The notes below the pieces were generated by a model, which did not search any database, was not told where the DNA came from, and worked only from the letters and a program-made list of their open reading frames with translations. A program made the translations under genes and the position numbers. Positions 1-6,152 of a stretch of DNA of 6,875 nucleotides are shown one piece after another. Location: the NCBI GenBank assembly GCA_050945135.1, contig JBMNSJ010000066.1, forward strand, positions 1-6,875, in the 5' to 3' direction. Numbering within the stretch: position 1 is the first letter of the stretch; every line of letters starts with the position of its first letter. The stretch is from WRIS01 sp050945135. Its GTDB lineage: Bacteria; Actinomycetota; Coriobacteriia; Coriobacteriales; Eggerthellaceae.

Positions 1-2
1 GG

Positions 3-80
3 ATACGCTACTATAACTACGAACGACCCCATAGCTCGCTTGGCTACAGACCTCCTGCAATCCAAGCGATCGCAGCTTAG
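3..80 (+). CDS. IS3-like DDE transposase, C-terminal fragment (cut by window edge)
   Basis: Reading from base 3 on the plus strand gives an open frame of 25 codons ending in TAG at 78-80. It contains YNYERPHSSLGYRPP, the well-known C-terminal signature of integrase-core (DDE) transposases of the IS3 and related families (YNxERPHxSLGYxxP). This segment lies just after the catalytic core, so the DDE residues themselves are outside the window. The protein would catalyse excision and insertion of its own element. The reading frame crosses the left edge, so I cannot tell whether the gene is intact or needs the -1 frameshift common in IS3 elements. It runs convergently toward rsfS, against all other genes here. 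An open minus-strand frame over the same bases is treated as a shadow. Confidence 0.87.
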   Translation: MRYYNYERPHSSLGYRPPAIQAIAA

Positions 81-94
81 AAACTAACATTTTG

Positions 95-121
95 GTTGGT
101 ACAGAAAATGGGGGCAGGCCA
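95..121 (+). repeat. Putative right terminal inverted repeat of the IS
   Basis: This short segment between the transposase stop and position 121 holds a G-rich block (GGGGGCAGGCC) and ends in CA. That position and character fit an IS3-family right terminal repeat. The inner limit is a guess, because the partner repeat is off the left edge. Confidence 0.5.
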
Positions 122-150
122 TTACCTTGAACTGTTGATAGCTTAGTCAT
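122..150 (-). pseudogene. Possible first codons of a gene interrupted by the IS
   Basis: On the minus strand an ATG at 148-150 follows a plausible ribosome binding site (GAGGG, 159-163, 8-nt spacer). The first nine codons read MTKLSTVQG and then run into the inferred IS end at 121. The frame stays open through the IS to the window edge, but there it is antisense to the transposase and so probably meaningless. The simplest inference is that an IS landed just after the start codon of a gene lying downstream of rsfS. With only nine native codons, the gene cannot be identified and may not be real. Confidence 0.25.
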
Positions 151-189
151 AGCTATTGCCCTCGCTTCCTCACCCTATTTCACTCACAT

Positions 190-195
190 ATTCTA
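190..195 (-). promoter_or_regulatory. Possible -10 box of a leftward promoter
   Basis: Read on the minus strand this hexamer is TAGAAT, one mismatch from the sigma-70 -10 consensus, about 40 nt upstream of the ATG at 150. At the expected distance there is only an AT-rich TATATA and no TTGACA-like -35 box. If real it would be activator-dependent or weak, and would drive the gene apparently interrupted at 121. Confidence 0.25.
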
Positions 196-229
196 CCTTA
201 TTTTCCAGCGGATATATATGGATTTGTGC

Positions 230-258
230 TATCTCAAAAAGCACTAGGACATGAGATA
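230..258. repeat. 7-bp inverted repeat with 15-nt spacer (possible operator)
   Basis: TATCTCA at 230-236 and TGAGATA at 252-258 are perfect inverted copies. They lie about 35 bp upstream of the candidate leftward -10 box, where a dimeric regulator could bind. A smaller hairpin (226-230/240-244) overlaps one arm. The arrangement could be chance in an AT-rich spacer. Confidence 0.3.
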
Positions 259-422
259 CCTACCAATCCCAAAGCGCTTTTCTCAAGAGCTAGGGTGAAG
301 TATAAAACACTGCATTTTACACATCAGAGTTGCCGCCACTCTTAACTAGCACCTCTATTTGCAGCTACATCACAAGCGGGGACATACAAAGACCCCGGTA
401 AAGCTCAAGTGTCGGGCACTCA

Positions 423-839
423 TTACCGCTTGAGGAGCTTGGCGATTCTCTCCGAATAGCTTAGATCAGTGAGGCCAGCTTCTTGAGCAAGATCAACCGT
501 GGGTGCATCGTTCCAAAGCGCCTCAAGACGATAATAATCACGCGCCTCTTCCTGGAAAACGTGCACAACAAAATCGCCGTAATCGAGAAGCGACCAAGTT
601 CCATCTTCTGTTCCCTCACGATGAAGTGGTTTTACGCCAGCTTTTTCTCGTTCGTCTTTTTCTATCTCATCAACAATTGCCGCTACCTGGCGATTATTGG
701 CTGCCGTTGCAATAACGAAATACTCGGTTACTGAAATCAATGCTCCTACCTCTTGGATCATGATGTCTGTTGCTTTTTTCTCGCCCGCAGCCTGCGCAGC
801 AATGATAGCTCGTTGCCTAGAATTTAGCTCTTCGCTCAC
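423..839 (-). CDS. rsfS: Ribosomal silencing factor RsfS (Iojap family)
   Basis: RsfS binds ribosomal protein L14 (uL14) on the free 50S subunit and blocks joining with 30S, lowering translation in starvation or stationary phase; it acts in the cytoplasm. The 138-residue protein carries the family core: the ATDIMI segment, TEYFVIATAANNRQV (38-52), the EG...GTWSLLDYGDFVVHVF block (75-95) and EEARDYYRLEALWNDAP (97-113). The roughly 25 residues after that are a non-conserved tail, giving slightly more than the usual 105-135. The start is GTG, overlapping the yqeK stop by 4 nt (GTGA), with an AAGGGA ribosome binding site a few bases upstream, so translational coupling is likely. It is the last gene of the block. 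Identity is secure from the motifs and from its position with nadD. Confidence 0.95.
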   Translation of the reverse strand: MSEELNSRQRAIIAAQAAGEKKATDIMIQEVGALISVTEYFVIATAANNRQVAAIVDEIEKDEREKAGVKPLHREGTEDGTWSLLDYGDFVVHVFQEEARDYYRLEALWNDAPTVDLAQEAGLTDLSYSERIAKLLKR

Positions 840-1465
840 AAAAGTCCCTTCTTTCGATTTCGCTTGCGCTCCCTAGCGCGAACGAGGTAATAGTTCCACA
901 CGTCAACCGTTGAAGGATGAACGCGATAATTGCTCTCAATCAAGTTGGAAAACACTTGCTTAAATGTTCTTAGGAAAAGATCTTCGAGTGAAATCTTTCC
1001 TACTTTATCTCTCAGTTTTTGCGTGGCAGGAAATGGTCGCAGCGGCTCGATTACATCAGCTATATAAACCACCATGTCAAGCTCGGTCATGCCAATACAC
1101 GCAGAGGTATGATAGGCTACCGCATCTAATACATCTTGAGGTATCTCCGGATATTCACGCTTGAGCGCTGCAGCAGCGGTCAACCCATGAAGAAGACGGG
1201 GCATGGTATCCATGACATAGGCATCAGTTACCACACCAAGTTCTTTTGCGCGCTTAATGATGGCCTCATCACTGATGTCTTTATCCCAATCATGCAAGAT
1301 AGCTGCAAGACGGGCGCGTCTCCAATCAAGCCCGTATTCTTTCGCAATGGTGATGGCCGTTTGCGCAACGCTTTCAACGTGCTCAAAGCGCTGTTTTCGC
1401 AGGCGCTGTTGTACACGGTTGCGCATTTGCTCGAAAAACTCATCGCTGAGCACATCGTAATCCAT
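836..1465 (-). CDS. yqeK: HD-domain hydrolase of the YqeK (Ap4A hydrolase) family
   Basis: YqeK proteins are metal-dependent HD-domain enzymes. Characterised members cleave diadenosine tetraphosphate symmetrically to ADP, limiting this stress nucleotide. The 209-residue protein shows the expected ligands: H29 in RFEHVESVA, H58-D59 in ILHDWDKD, H93 in LLHG, H119 in YHT, and D137 in YIADVIEP. The usual small residues after the HD pair are replaced by tryptophan (HDWDK). The C-terminus is strongly basic (RARERKRNRKK). The ATG start at 1463-1465 has an excellent GGGGAGG ribosome binding site and lies 2 nt after the nadD stop. The gene's end overlaps the rsfS start. A nadD-yqeK-rsfS order is common in Firmicutes. 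The family call is firm; the Ap4A activity is inferred from homologues. Confidence 0.9.
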   Translation of the reverse strand: MDYDVLSDEFFEQMRNRVQQRLRKQRFEHVESVAQTAITIAKEYGLDWRRARLAAILHDWDKDISDEAIIKRAKELGVVTDAYVMDTMPRLLHGLTAAAALKREYPEIPQDVLDAVAYHTSACIGMTELDMVVYIADVIEPLRPFPATQKLRDKVGKISLEDLFLRTFKQVFSNLIESNYRVHPSTVDVWNYYLVRARERKRNRKKGLL

Positions 1466-1467
1466 GC

Positions 1468-2157
1468 TTAAGCCTCCCCAAAAGCAGCATCGTCATATGA
1501 CGCACGATAAAGACCATGCTCCTCGATGAAATCAAGAACGCTTTGTGGTGTGAGGTAACGAACAGAATAACCTTTGCGGATTCTTTCGCGAATATCGCTT
1601 GAAGAAATTGCGAGAGCGGTAACTTCTTGGTATTGGAATGGAAGGGTGTCAAAAGACTCCATCCTAACAAGAGCCTGCTCTGATACGTCGCAGTCTGGAC
1701 GTGTGACCGCTATCACCTGAGCGAGCTTGAGAACCTCAGCGCTTTCTTTCCAGTCTGCTACGTGAGATGCGGCATCTGCCCCAGTGATGAAATAGAACTC
1801 AACATTATCGGGATAATGCATTCTCATTTGACGCAAGGTATCAACAGTGAAGGTATCTCCCTCTCGATCAACTTCTATTGAGCTCACATCAAAAGCATCG
1901 TTATTTGCAATCGCCTGCTTGCACATAGCAATGCGGTGCCGAGCAGACGTTACGTGCTGACCTTTTTTGTATACGGGATTTCCTGCTACAACGAACAGGA
2001 CTGCGTCTAGATTGAGCTTATCGCGCACCTGCTCTGCGCATGCAAGATGACCTATATGAATGGGATCAAAGGTTCCGCCCATAATACCCAAACGATATGT
2101 TCTTGATGGGTCTTGAAGTCCTAGACCATCGAATCGTTGAGAGATGATAACGCTCAA
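1468..2157 (-). CDS. nadD: Nicotinate-nucleotide adenylyltransferase NadD
   Basis: NadD joins ATP and nicotinate mononucleotide to give deamido-NAD plus pyrophosphate, a step shared by de novo and salvage NAD synthesis. The protein has the nucleotidyltransferase signature GGTFDPIHIGH (27-37), TFTVDTL (102-108), FITGADAA (123-130), the TRP loop near 152-154, and the C-terminal ISSSDIRERI (184-193). The segment GNPVYKK replaces the commoner PPHK-type loop. I take the start as TTG at 2155-2157, which overlaps the proA stop by 4 nt (TTGA). This gives 229 residues, with about 20 before the conserved beta-strand, longer than the usual 190-215. A second in-frame TTG at codon 23 would give a family-length protein but has no clear ribosome binding site. 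Function is certain; the exact start is not. Confidence 0.94.
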   Translation of the reverse strand: MSVIISQRFDGLGLQDPSRTYRLGIMGGTFDPIHIGHLACAEQVRDKLNLDAVLFVVAGNPVYKKGQHVTSARHRIAMCKQAIANNDAFDVSSIEVDREGDTFTVDTLRQMRMHYPDNVEFYFITGADAASHVADWKESAEVLKLAQVIAVTRPDCDVSEQALVRMESFDTLPFQYQEVTALAISSSDIRERIRKGYSVRYLTPQSVLDFIEEHGLYRASYDDAAFGEA

Positions 2158-3425
2158 GCACGCACCTGTCCCTCTCCGCGCAACACATATTTATACGAGG
2201 TTAATGCATTAAGGGCAAAAGGACCCCGTGCGTGAAGCTTTTGAGTTGATATGCCGATTTCGGCCCCCATGCCAAACTCTCCGCCGTCGGTGAAAGCCGT
2301 GGAAACATTAACATACACTGCTGCCGCATCAACGGCATTGCAAAATGCGTCGGCGCTCTCTTGGTTCTCGGTTACGATAGCCTCAGAATGCTTGGTGCCG
2401 TAACGGTTGATGTGCTCTATAGCTTCTTCCACGCCGCTTACACACTTGATTGCCATTTCAGCTGCAAGATACTCAGTTTCCCAATCGTGTTCGGTAGCTG
2501 CAATTAATGGAGCAATACCCTCTTGCTCACCAATGGCGAAAGCTGTTTCATCGGCATGGAGCAAAATATTATTTTCACTGAGCTCACGCATCATCTCAGG
2601 CAAGAAATCTTGTGCAATAGCAGCATCAACGAGAAGCGTTTCGGCTGCGTTGCATACTCCCAACCGACGGCATTTTGCGTTGACTGCAATTGCGCGAGCC
2701 ATGGAAAAGTTGGCACTTGACTCGACATATACGTGGCAATTTCCAGTTCCGGTCTCGATAACCGGAACCTTTGAATTCTCAACACAATGCTTGATAAGCC
2801 CTGTTCCTCCACGTGGAATTAGTACGTCCACAATGCCATGAAGGCTCATAAGCTCGTCGGTAGCACGACGATCGGTGGTCTCTATTGCGCAGATACAATT
2901 AAGGGGCATGCCTGCAGTTTGCGCAGCAGTATGAAGCGCATGTGCAATAGCGGCATTCGAATACTGAGCAGCCGAGCCACCACGCAAAACGCATGAGTTT
3001 CCTGTTTTAATGCAAATACCCGCTGCGTCAGCAGTAACATTTGGACGCGCTTCATAGACCATAGCTACGACGCCTAAAGGAACACTCACCTTGGTTAGAT
3101 CAATACCGTTGGTCAATCTTCGGTGTTCAGGCGTTTGCCCGAGTGGATCTGGAAGCGAAATAAGTGTTTCGAGAGCGGAAGCCATCCCCTCAATGCGCGA
3201 CTCATCGAGCATGAGACGATCGAGCAAGCCTTCTTCCATGCCATCAGCGCGGGCTGCATTCATGTCTCGTTCATTCTCGGCGAGGATAATGTCACAATTT
3301 GATCGGAGCGACTGCGCCATAGACATAAGGGCTTGATCACGATCTTCGATTGAAGCGGTAGCCATTTTTGCCGAAGCTTTTTTTGCTGCTAAAGCGATTT
3401 CTTTTACTGATGCGTGCTCGTGCAT
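2154..3425 (-). CDS. proA: Glutamate-5-semialdehyde dehydrogenase (gamma-glutamyl phosphate reductase) ProA
   Basis: ProA reduces gamma-glutamyl phosphate with NADPH to glutamate-5-semialdehyde, the second step of proline synthesis, and receives its unstable substrate from ProB. From the ATG at 3425 the protein has 423 residues, normal for the family. Visible landmarks are YEARPNVTADAAGICIKTGN (124-143), VPVIETGTGNCHVYVE (220-235), the active-site cysteine C258 in RLGVCNAAETLLV, DWETEYLAAEMAIK, and the C-terminal GGEFGMGAEIGISTQKLHAR. The segment before the catalytic Cys reads KCRRLGVC where most homologues have KTQRPGVC, a mild oddity. An in-frame TTG at 3443 is rejected as the start because it overlaps the GAGGAGAG ribosome binding site, which is 8 nt from the ATG. 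The gene lies 34 nt after proB and overlaps nadD by 4 nt. Confidence 0.96.
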   Translation of the reverse strand: MHEHASVKEIALAAKKASAKMATASIEDRDQALMSMAQSLRSNCDIILAENERDMNAARADGMEEGLLDRLMLDESRIEGMASALETLISLPDPLGQTPEHRRLTNGIDLTKVSVPLGVVAMVYEARPNVTADAAGICIKTGNSCVLRGGSAAQYSNAAIAHALHTAAQTAGMPLNCICAIETTDRRATDELMSLHGIVDVLIPRGGTGLIKHCVENSKVPVIETGTGNCHVYVESSANFSMARAIAVNAKCRRLGVCNAAETLLVDAAIAQDFLPEMMRELSENNILLHADETAFAIGEQEGIAPLIAATEHDWETEYLAAEMAIKCVSGVEEAIEHINRYGTKHSEAIVTENQESADAFCNAVDAAAVYVNVSTAFTDGGEFGMGAEIGISTQKLHARGPFALNALTSYKYVLRGEGQVRA

Positions 3426-3433
3426 GGTAAAAA

Positions 3434-3441
3434 CTCTCCTC
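3434..3441 (-). promoter_or_regulatory. Ribosome binding site deciding the proA start
   Basis: The minus strand reads GAGGAGAG here, 8 nt upstream of the ATG at 3423-3425. An upstream in-frame TTG (3441-3443) touches this site and would have no Shine-Dalgarno of its own, so the ATG is the better start. Confidence 0.75.
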
Positions 3442-3459
3442 AATGTGCTTTTGTACTTG

Positions 3460-4575
3460 CTATTCTAATACGACAAGATCGTCTCTGTGTATCACAGGTT
3501 TTTCTGCGAGACTCGATAGTAGTCTATTGGCTTTGAGTTCTACCTGTGACAGACCACAGGCAAGACTCAGTTCATCACTAGAAGCGCTTGTTTTGCCTCG
3601 TGCAAAAAGGTGCCCTGAACTATCCTTGATGTCGATGATATCATCAGCCTCAAATGCTCCTTCAACTGAGACCATACCGACACAAAGCAGCGATCCACCT
3701 TTTGAAATCAGAGCAGTTTTCGCGCCCGAATCAACCGTTATCGAGCCGCGAGCTGCATCACCTAAGGCAATCCATAGCTTTCTCGGACCAATTTCATGAG
3801 GTCTCTCTTTTGCAGCAAACCTCGTTCCGATTGGCTTTCCTGAAGCGACATCGACAATAACCTCGGGCTTTCTGCCGTTGCATATCACCATATCAATTCC
3901 TGCAGCCATCAAAACGCGTGATGCTGTCATCTTGGTAATCATGCCACCAGAGCCAAGGGTTGTTCCCGCAGCTCCTGCATGCCCCATGATTGATTCGTCG
4001 ACAACTTCGACACGGGGAATAAACTGAGCATCTTTATGTAAATGAGGGTTTTTATCATAGAGGCCATCGATATCTGAAAGCATGATGACTAAATCGGCAT
4101 TAATTAGGCATGCAACCAGAGCAGCGAGCGTATCGTTATCGCCGAAGTTAATTTGCTCAATTGAAACCGTGTCGTTTTCGTTAACAACAGGCACCACATT
4201 AAGCTCGAGCAATCGCATAATCGTATCTCGTGCATGCAAATAGGACTGTCTATCAGCGGTATCTTTGCGAGTCAGCAAAATGAGGGATGCGAGCATGCCT
4301 TCATCAGCCAAAGCATTGGCGTATGCCGCAGTAAGAACACTTTCCCCCACTGAAGCAGCTGCTTGAAGGCTGGGGATATCTTGCGGTCGCTTGGGGATAC
4401 CGAGAGCCTCGAGGCCACAGGCAATCGCAGCAGAGGTTACAATCACCGGCTGCCATCCTGCCTCCCGAACGCGTCGGACCTGTGAAGCCACCGTTTTTAA
4501 AAACTCGTAATCGATCTTACTTTCCGAAGTTGTCAAGGTTGACGATCCGATTTTGATAACCAACTTTGGTGCCAA
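3460..4575 (-). CDS. proB: Glutamate 5-kinase ProB with C-terminal PUA domain
   Basis: ProB phosphorylates glutamate with ATP to gamma-glutamyl phosphate, the committed and normally proline-inhibited step of proline synthesis. The 371-residue protein has the two-domain layout of E. coli ProB. An amino-acid kinase domain (about 1-265) shows KIGSSTLT (8-15), NENDTVS (132-138), GDNDTLAA (145-152), LSDIDGLYDKNP (166-177) and GSGGMITKM (208-216). A PUA domain follows (about 275-371). By alignment, S48, D135 and N147 match the known glutamate-binding Ser, Asp and Asn. The usual VTSGAIAAG loop reads VTSAAIACG (46-54). The start is TTG, 10 nt after an AAGGAG site (4586-4591); an upstream in-frame stop rules out earlier starts. 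It precedes proA by 34 nt. No proC is present in the window. Confidence 0.95.
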   Translation of the reverse strand: MAPKLVIKIGSSTLTTSESKIDYEFLKTVASQVRRVREAGWQPVIVTSAAIACGLEALGIPKRPQDIPSLQAAASVGESVLTAAYANALADEGMLASLILLTRKDTADRQSYLHARDTIMRLLELNVVPVVNENDTVSIEQINFGDNDTLAALVACLINADLVIMLSDIDGLYDKNPHLHKDAQFIPRVEVVDESIMGHAGAAGTTLGSGGMITKMTASRVLMAAGIDMVICNGRKPEVIVDVASGKPIGTRFAAKERPHEIGPRKLWIALGDAARGSITVDSGAKTALISKGGSLLCVGMVSVEGAFEADDIIDIKDSSGHLFARGKTSASSDELSLACGLSQVELKANRLLSSLAEKPVIHRDDLVVLE

Positions 4576-4629
4576 GCTACTTCAACTCCTTCTTCCTAGC
4601 GCATCTTACTAGAATAACGGCCTTTATTA

Positions 4630-6024
4630 CTACAGGTCAAGCTCGTCAAAGAGGTCGTCTCCGGTCTGAGCTGATTCGAACTCAAAGGCGTGTCCGACAA
4701 TGCGAATCTCATCGCCATCTACGGCTCCAGCCTTTTCGAGGGCATTCTCTACGCCGAGTCGCTTGAGACGATGCTGCAAAAACGCGATTGCCTCTTCATT
4801 ATCCCAGTCTGTCTGGATAACCATGCGCTCAACCTGCACACCACTCACCCGGAAAATTCCGTCTGAGAGCTTTGTGACCTCAAAACGTTTGTCGCGGGCC
4901 TGACGTTTGTGTTCCCATATATGATCGTACTGTATTTCGCTTGCGAGACTTGCTTTTATCTCCTCGCGAATCTGGTGAACCTTAGTTGCAATCGCTGCCT
5001 TCAACTGCTCAACACCTTCGCCGGTCAAAGCGCTGATGCAATACAGCTTAGGATCGATGATGCTGGGGGCAAATTCATTTCCGCCCGCCGCCCGAACTGA
5101 ATCAGCTTTAACCTTGCTAGCCAGGCGTTTGATATCCTCTTCGACTCCCGGAACATCAATTTTATTGGCAACCACTATTCGCGGTCGTGTATTAAGATCG
5201 TGGGCATAGAGTTCAAGCTCTTTGTTGATAATTTCATAATCACTCAGGGGATCGCGTCCCTCATAACCACCTGACATATCAACAACATGAACGATAAGGG
5301 CACTGCGTTCTATATGGCGAAGAAATTCATATCCGAGGCCTTTGCCCTCATGAGCGCCCTCAATTAACCCGGGGATGTCGGCAACCACAAAGCTATAATC
5401 GCCCGAACGCGCAACGCCCAGGTTTGGAACAAGTGTTGTGAAGGGATAATCCGCGATTTTAGGACGTGCCGCACTAAGCTTAGCAATGAGAGAAGACTTA
5501 CCCGCGGATGGCACACCCACAAGTGCCGCATCTGCCATCAGCTTCATTTCGAGCTCAATCCAGCCTTCTTGCGCAGGCTCACCAAGTTCTGCAAAGGCAG
5601 GCGCTCTTCGTGTTGAGGTTACGAAGTGAATATTTCCTCTTCCGCCAACACCGCCCTGAGCAACCACAACACGTTCTCCGTCGTGGGTAAGATCGGCAAT
5701 GAGTTCGCCTGTTTCCCGCGTTTCTTCGTTGTACTCGCGAATGATGGTGCCTAGTGGAACCTTAAGTATTAAATCTTGTCCGGCAGCTCCGTGCATCTTT
5801 GAGCCCTTGCCGTGATAGCCTCGGGTTGCCTTAAAGTGATGCTTAAAGCGATAGTCGATTAGAGACGAGAGGCTTGCATCGGCCTCAACAACAACATCTC
5901 CGCCTCGACCTCCATCGCCTCCATCAGGCCCCCCTTTGGGAACATGGGCTTCTCGCCGGAACGACATGCAGCCGGCTCCGCCGTCTCCCGCTTTTACGTG
6001 TATGCGAGCCTTATCGACAAACAT
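4630..6024 (-). CDS. obg: GTPase Obg/CgtA, ribosome assembly and stress GTPase
   Basis: Obg is an essential slow GTPase that binds the 50S subunit during late assembly and links it to (p)ppGpp and growth. The 464-residue protein has three domains. The glycine-rich Obg fold (about 1-158) includes GGDGGRGGDVV. The G domain has G1 GVPSAGKSS (170-178), the switch FTTLVPNLGV (195-204), G3 DIPG (216-219), G4 NKID (287-290) and G5 SAL (331-333). A C-terminal OCT domain (about 375-450) includes FRVSGVQVERMV, and the tail is acidic (DDLFDELDL). The OCT domain is typical of Gram-positive Obg proteins. The ATG at 6024 is chosen over an in-frame TTG at 6033 because AGAAGG (6034-6039) is 9 nt from the ATG and adjacent to the TTG. 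obg follows an intrinsic terminator and precedes proB by 54 nt. Confidence 0.97.
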   Translation of the reverse strand: MFVDKARIHVKAGDGGAGCMSFRREAHVPKGGPDGGDGGRGGDVVVEADASLSSLIDYRFKHHFKATRGYHGKGSKMHGAAGQDLILKVPLGTIIREYNEETRETGELIADLTHDGERVVVAQGGVGGRGNIHFVTSTRRAPAFAELGEPAQEGWIELEMKLMADAALVGVPSAGKSSLIAKLSAARPKIADYPFTTLVPNLGVARSGDYSFVVADIPGLIEGAHEGKGLGYEFLRHIERSALIVHVVDMSGGYEGRDPLSDYEIINKELELYAHDLNTRPRIVVANKIDVPGVEEDIKRLASKVKADSVRAAGGNEFAPSIIDPKLYCISALTGEGVEQLKAAIATKVHQIREEIKASLASEIQYDHIWEHKRQARDKRFEVTKLSDGIFRVSGVQVERMVIQTDWDNEEAIAFLQHRLKRLGVENALEKAGAVDGDEIRIVGHAFEFESAQTGDDLFDELDL

Positions 6025-6033
6025 CCCTAACAA

Positions 6034-6039
6034 CCTTCT
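6034..6039 (-). promoter_or_regulatory. Ribosome binding site deciding the obg start
   Basis: The minus strand reads AGAAGG, 9 nt upstream of the ATG at 6022-6024. The alternative TTG (6031-6033) is immediately next to this motif, so it cannot use it. The ATG also gives the typical Obg N-terminus, MFVDKARIHVKAGDGG. Confidence 0.7.
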
Positions 6040-6072
6040 TTTCGACGCACTACCCTGTTATCACTTTGCCAT

Positions 6073-6116
6073 ACTAATAAAAAATGCCTCCTGTAACGGT
6101 ACTGGTACAGGAGGCA
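6073..6116 (-). terminator. Strong intrinsic terminator after rpmA
   Basis: TGCCTCCTGTA (6085-6095) and TACAGGAGGCA (6106-6116) form a perfect 11-bp stem with a 10-nt loop. On the minus strand the stem is followed directly by six T residues and then ATT. This is a textbook rho-independent terminator for leftward transcription. There is no matching T-run on the plus side, so it is one-directional. It sits about 37 nt past the rpmA stop and about 50 nt before the obg start. It may end the rplU-rpmA message or act as a leaky attenuator for the downstream genes. Confidence 0.9.
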
Positions 6117-6152
6117 ATCGAGAGCATTAAGAAACACTCTATTGCTCAATAA

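Larger units (their letters stand above)
1..121 (+). mobile_element. Right end of an IS3-like insertion sequence (partial)
   Basis: The first 121 bases look like the 3' end of an insertion sequence whose body lies left of the window. Seen: the last 25 codons of a DDE transposase, a stop at 78-80, then a short non-coding stretch ending in GGGGGCAGGCCA at 110-121. Read inward from 121 the end begins TGGCCTGCCCCCATTTTCTG, so it has the TG...CA type of terminus usual in the IS3 family, and from memory it resembles TGACCTGCCCCC-type ends linked to transposases with the same SLGYRPP C-terminus. The boundary at 121 is inferred. The left inverted repeat and the target duplication cannot be seen, so they cannot confirm it. 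Confidence 0.7.
122..422. other. Intergenic region between the IS end and rsfS
   Basis: These 301 bases contain no convincing intact gene: all frames on both strands are broken by frequent stops. Seen: inverted repeat TATCTCA (230-236) / TGAGATA (252-258); overlapping hairpin GTGCT (226-230) / AGCAC (240-244); 10-bp palindrome AAAGCGCTTT (271-280); hairpin AGAGT (326-330) / ACTCT (338-342); hairpin CGGGG (377-381) / CCCCG (393-397). None is followed by a T-run in the leftward direction, so none is a convincing terminator for the rsfS operon. The region is somewhat A+T-richer than the genes and looks regulatory. I found no tRNA or riboswitch signature. Confidence 0.6.

Noticed and set aside
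1..150. Minus-strand open frame of 50 codons from the ATG at 150 to the left edge
   Set aside because: From 80 down to 1 it lies antisense to a clear transposase C-terminus on the plus strand, and 81-121 look like the IS end. Only the first nine codons (122-150) could be native.
377..397. CGGGG/CCCCG hairpin as the operon terminator
   Set aside because: It has only 5 bp, an 11-nt loop and no U-run in either direction.
151..422. A tRNA, riboswitch or small RNA in the spacer
   Set aside because: No cloverleaf, conserved riboswitch core or promoter-plus-terminator pair was found; only small separate hairpins.
483..734. Plus-strand frame of 83 codons opposite rsfS
   Set aside because: It is antisense to the well-conserved RsfS core and has no recognisable motif.
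2407..2841. Plus-strand frame of 144 codons opposite proA
   Set aside because: It is a Ser/Ala-rich shadow of a conserved enzyme gene, with no family features.
3426..3443. Upstream TTG at 3443 as the proA start
   Set aside because: The TTG lies on the Shine-Dalgarno itself; the ATG at 3425 is properly spaced from it.
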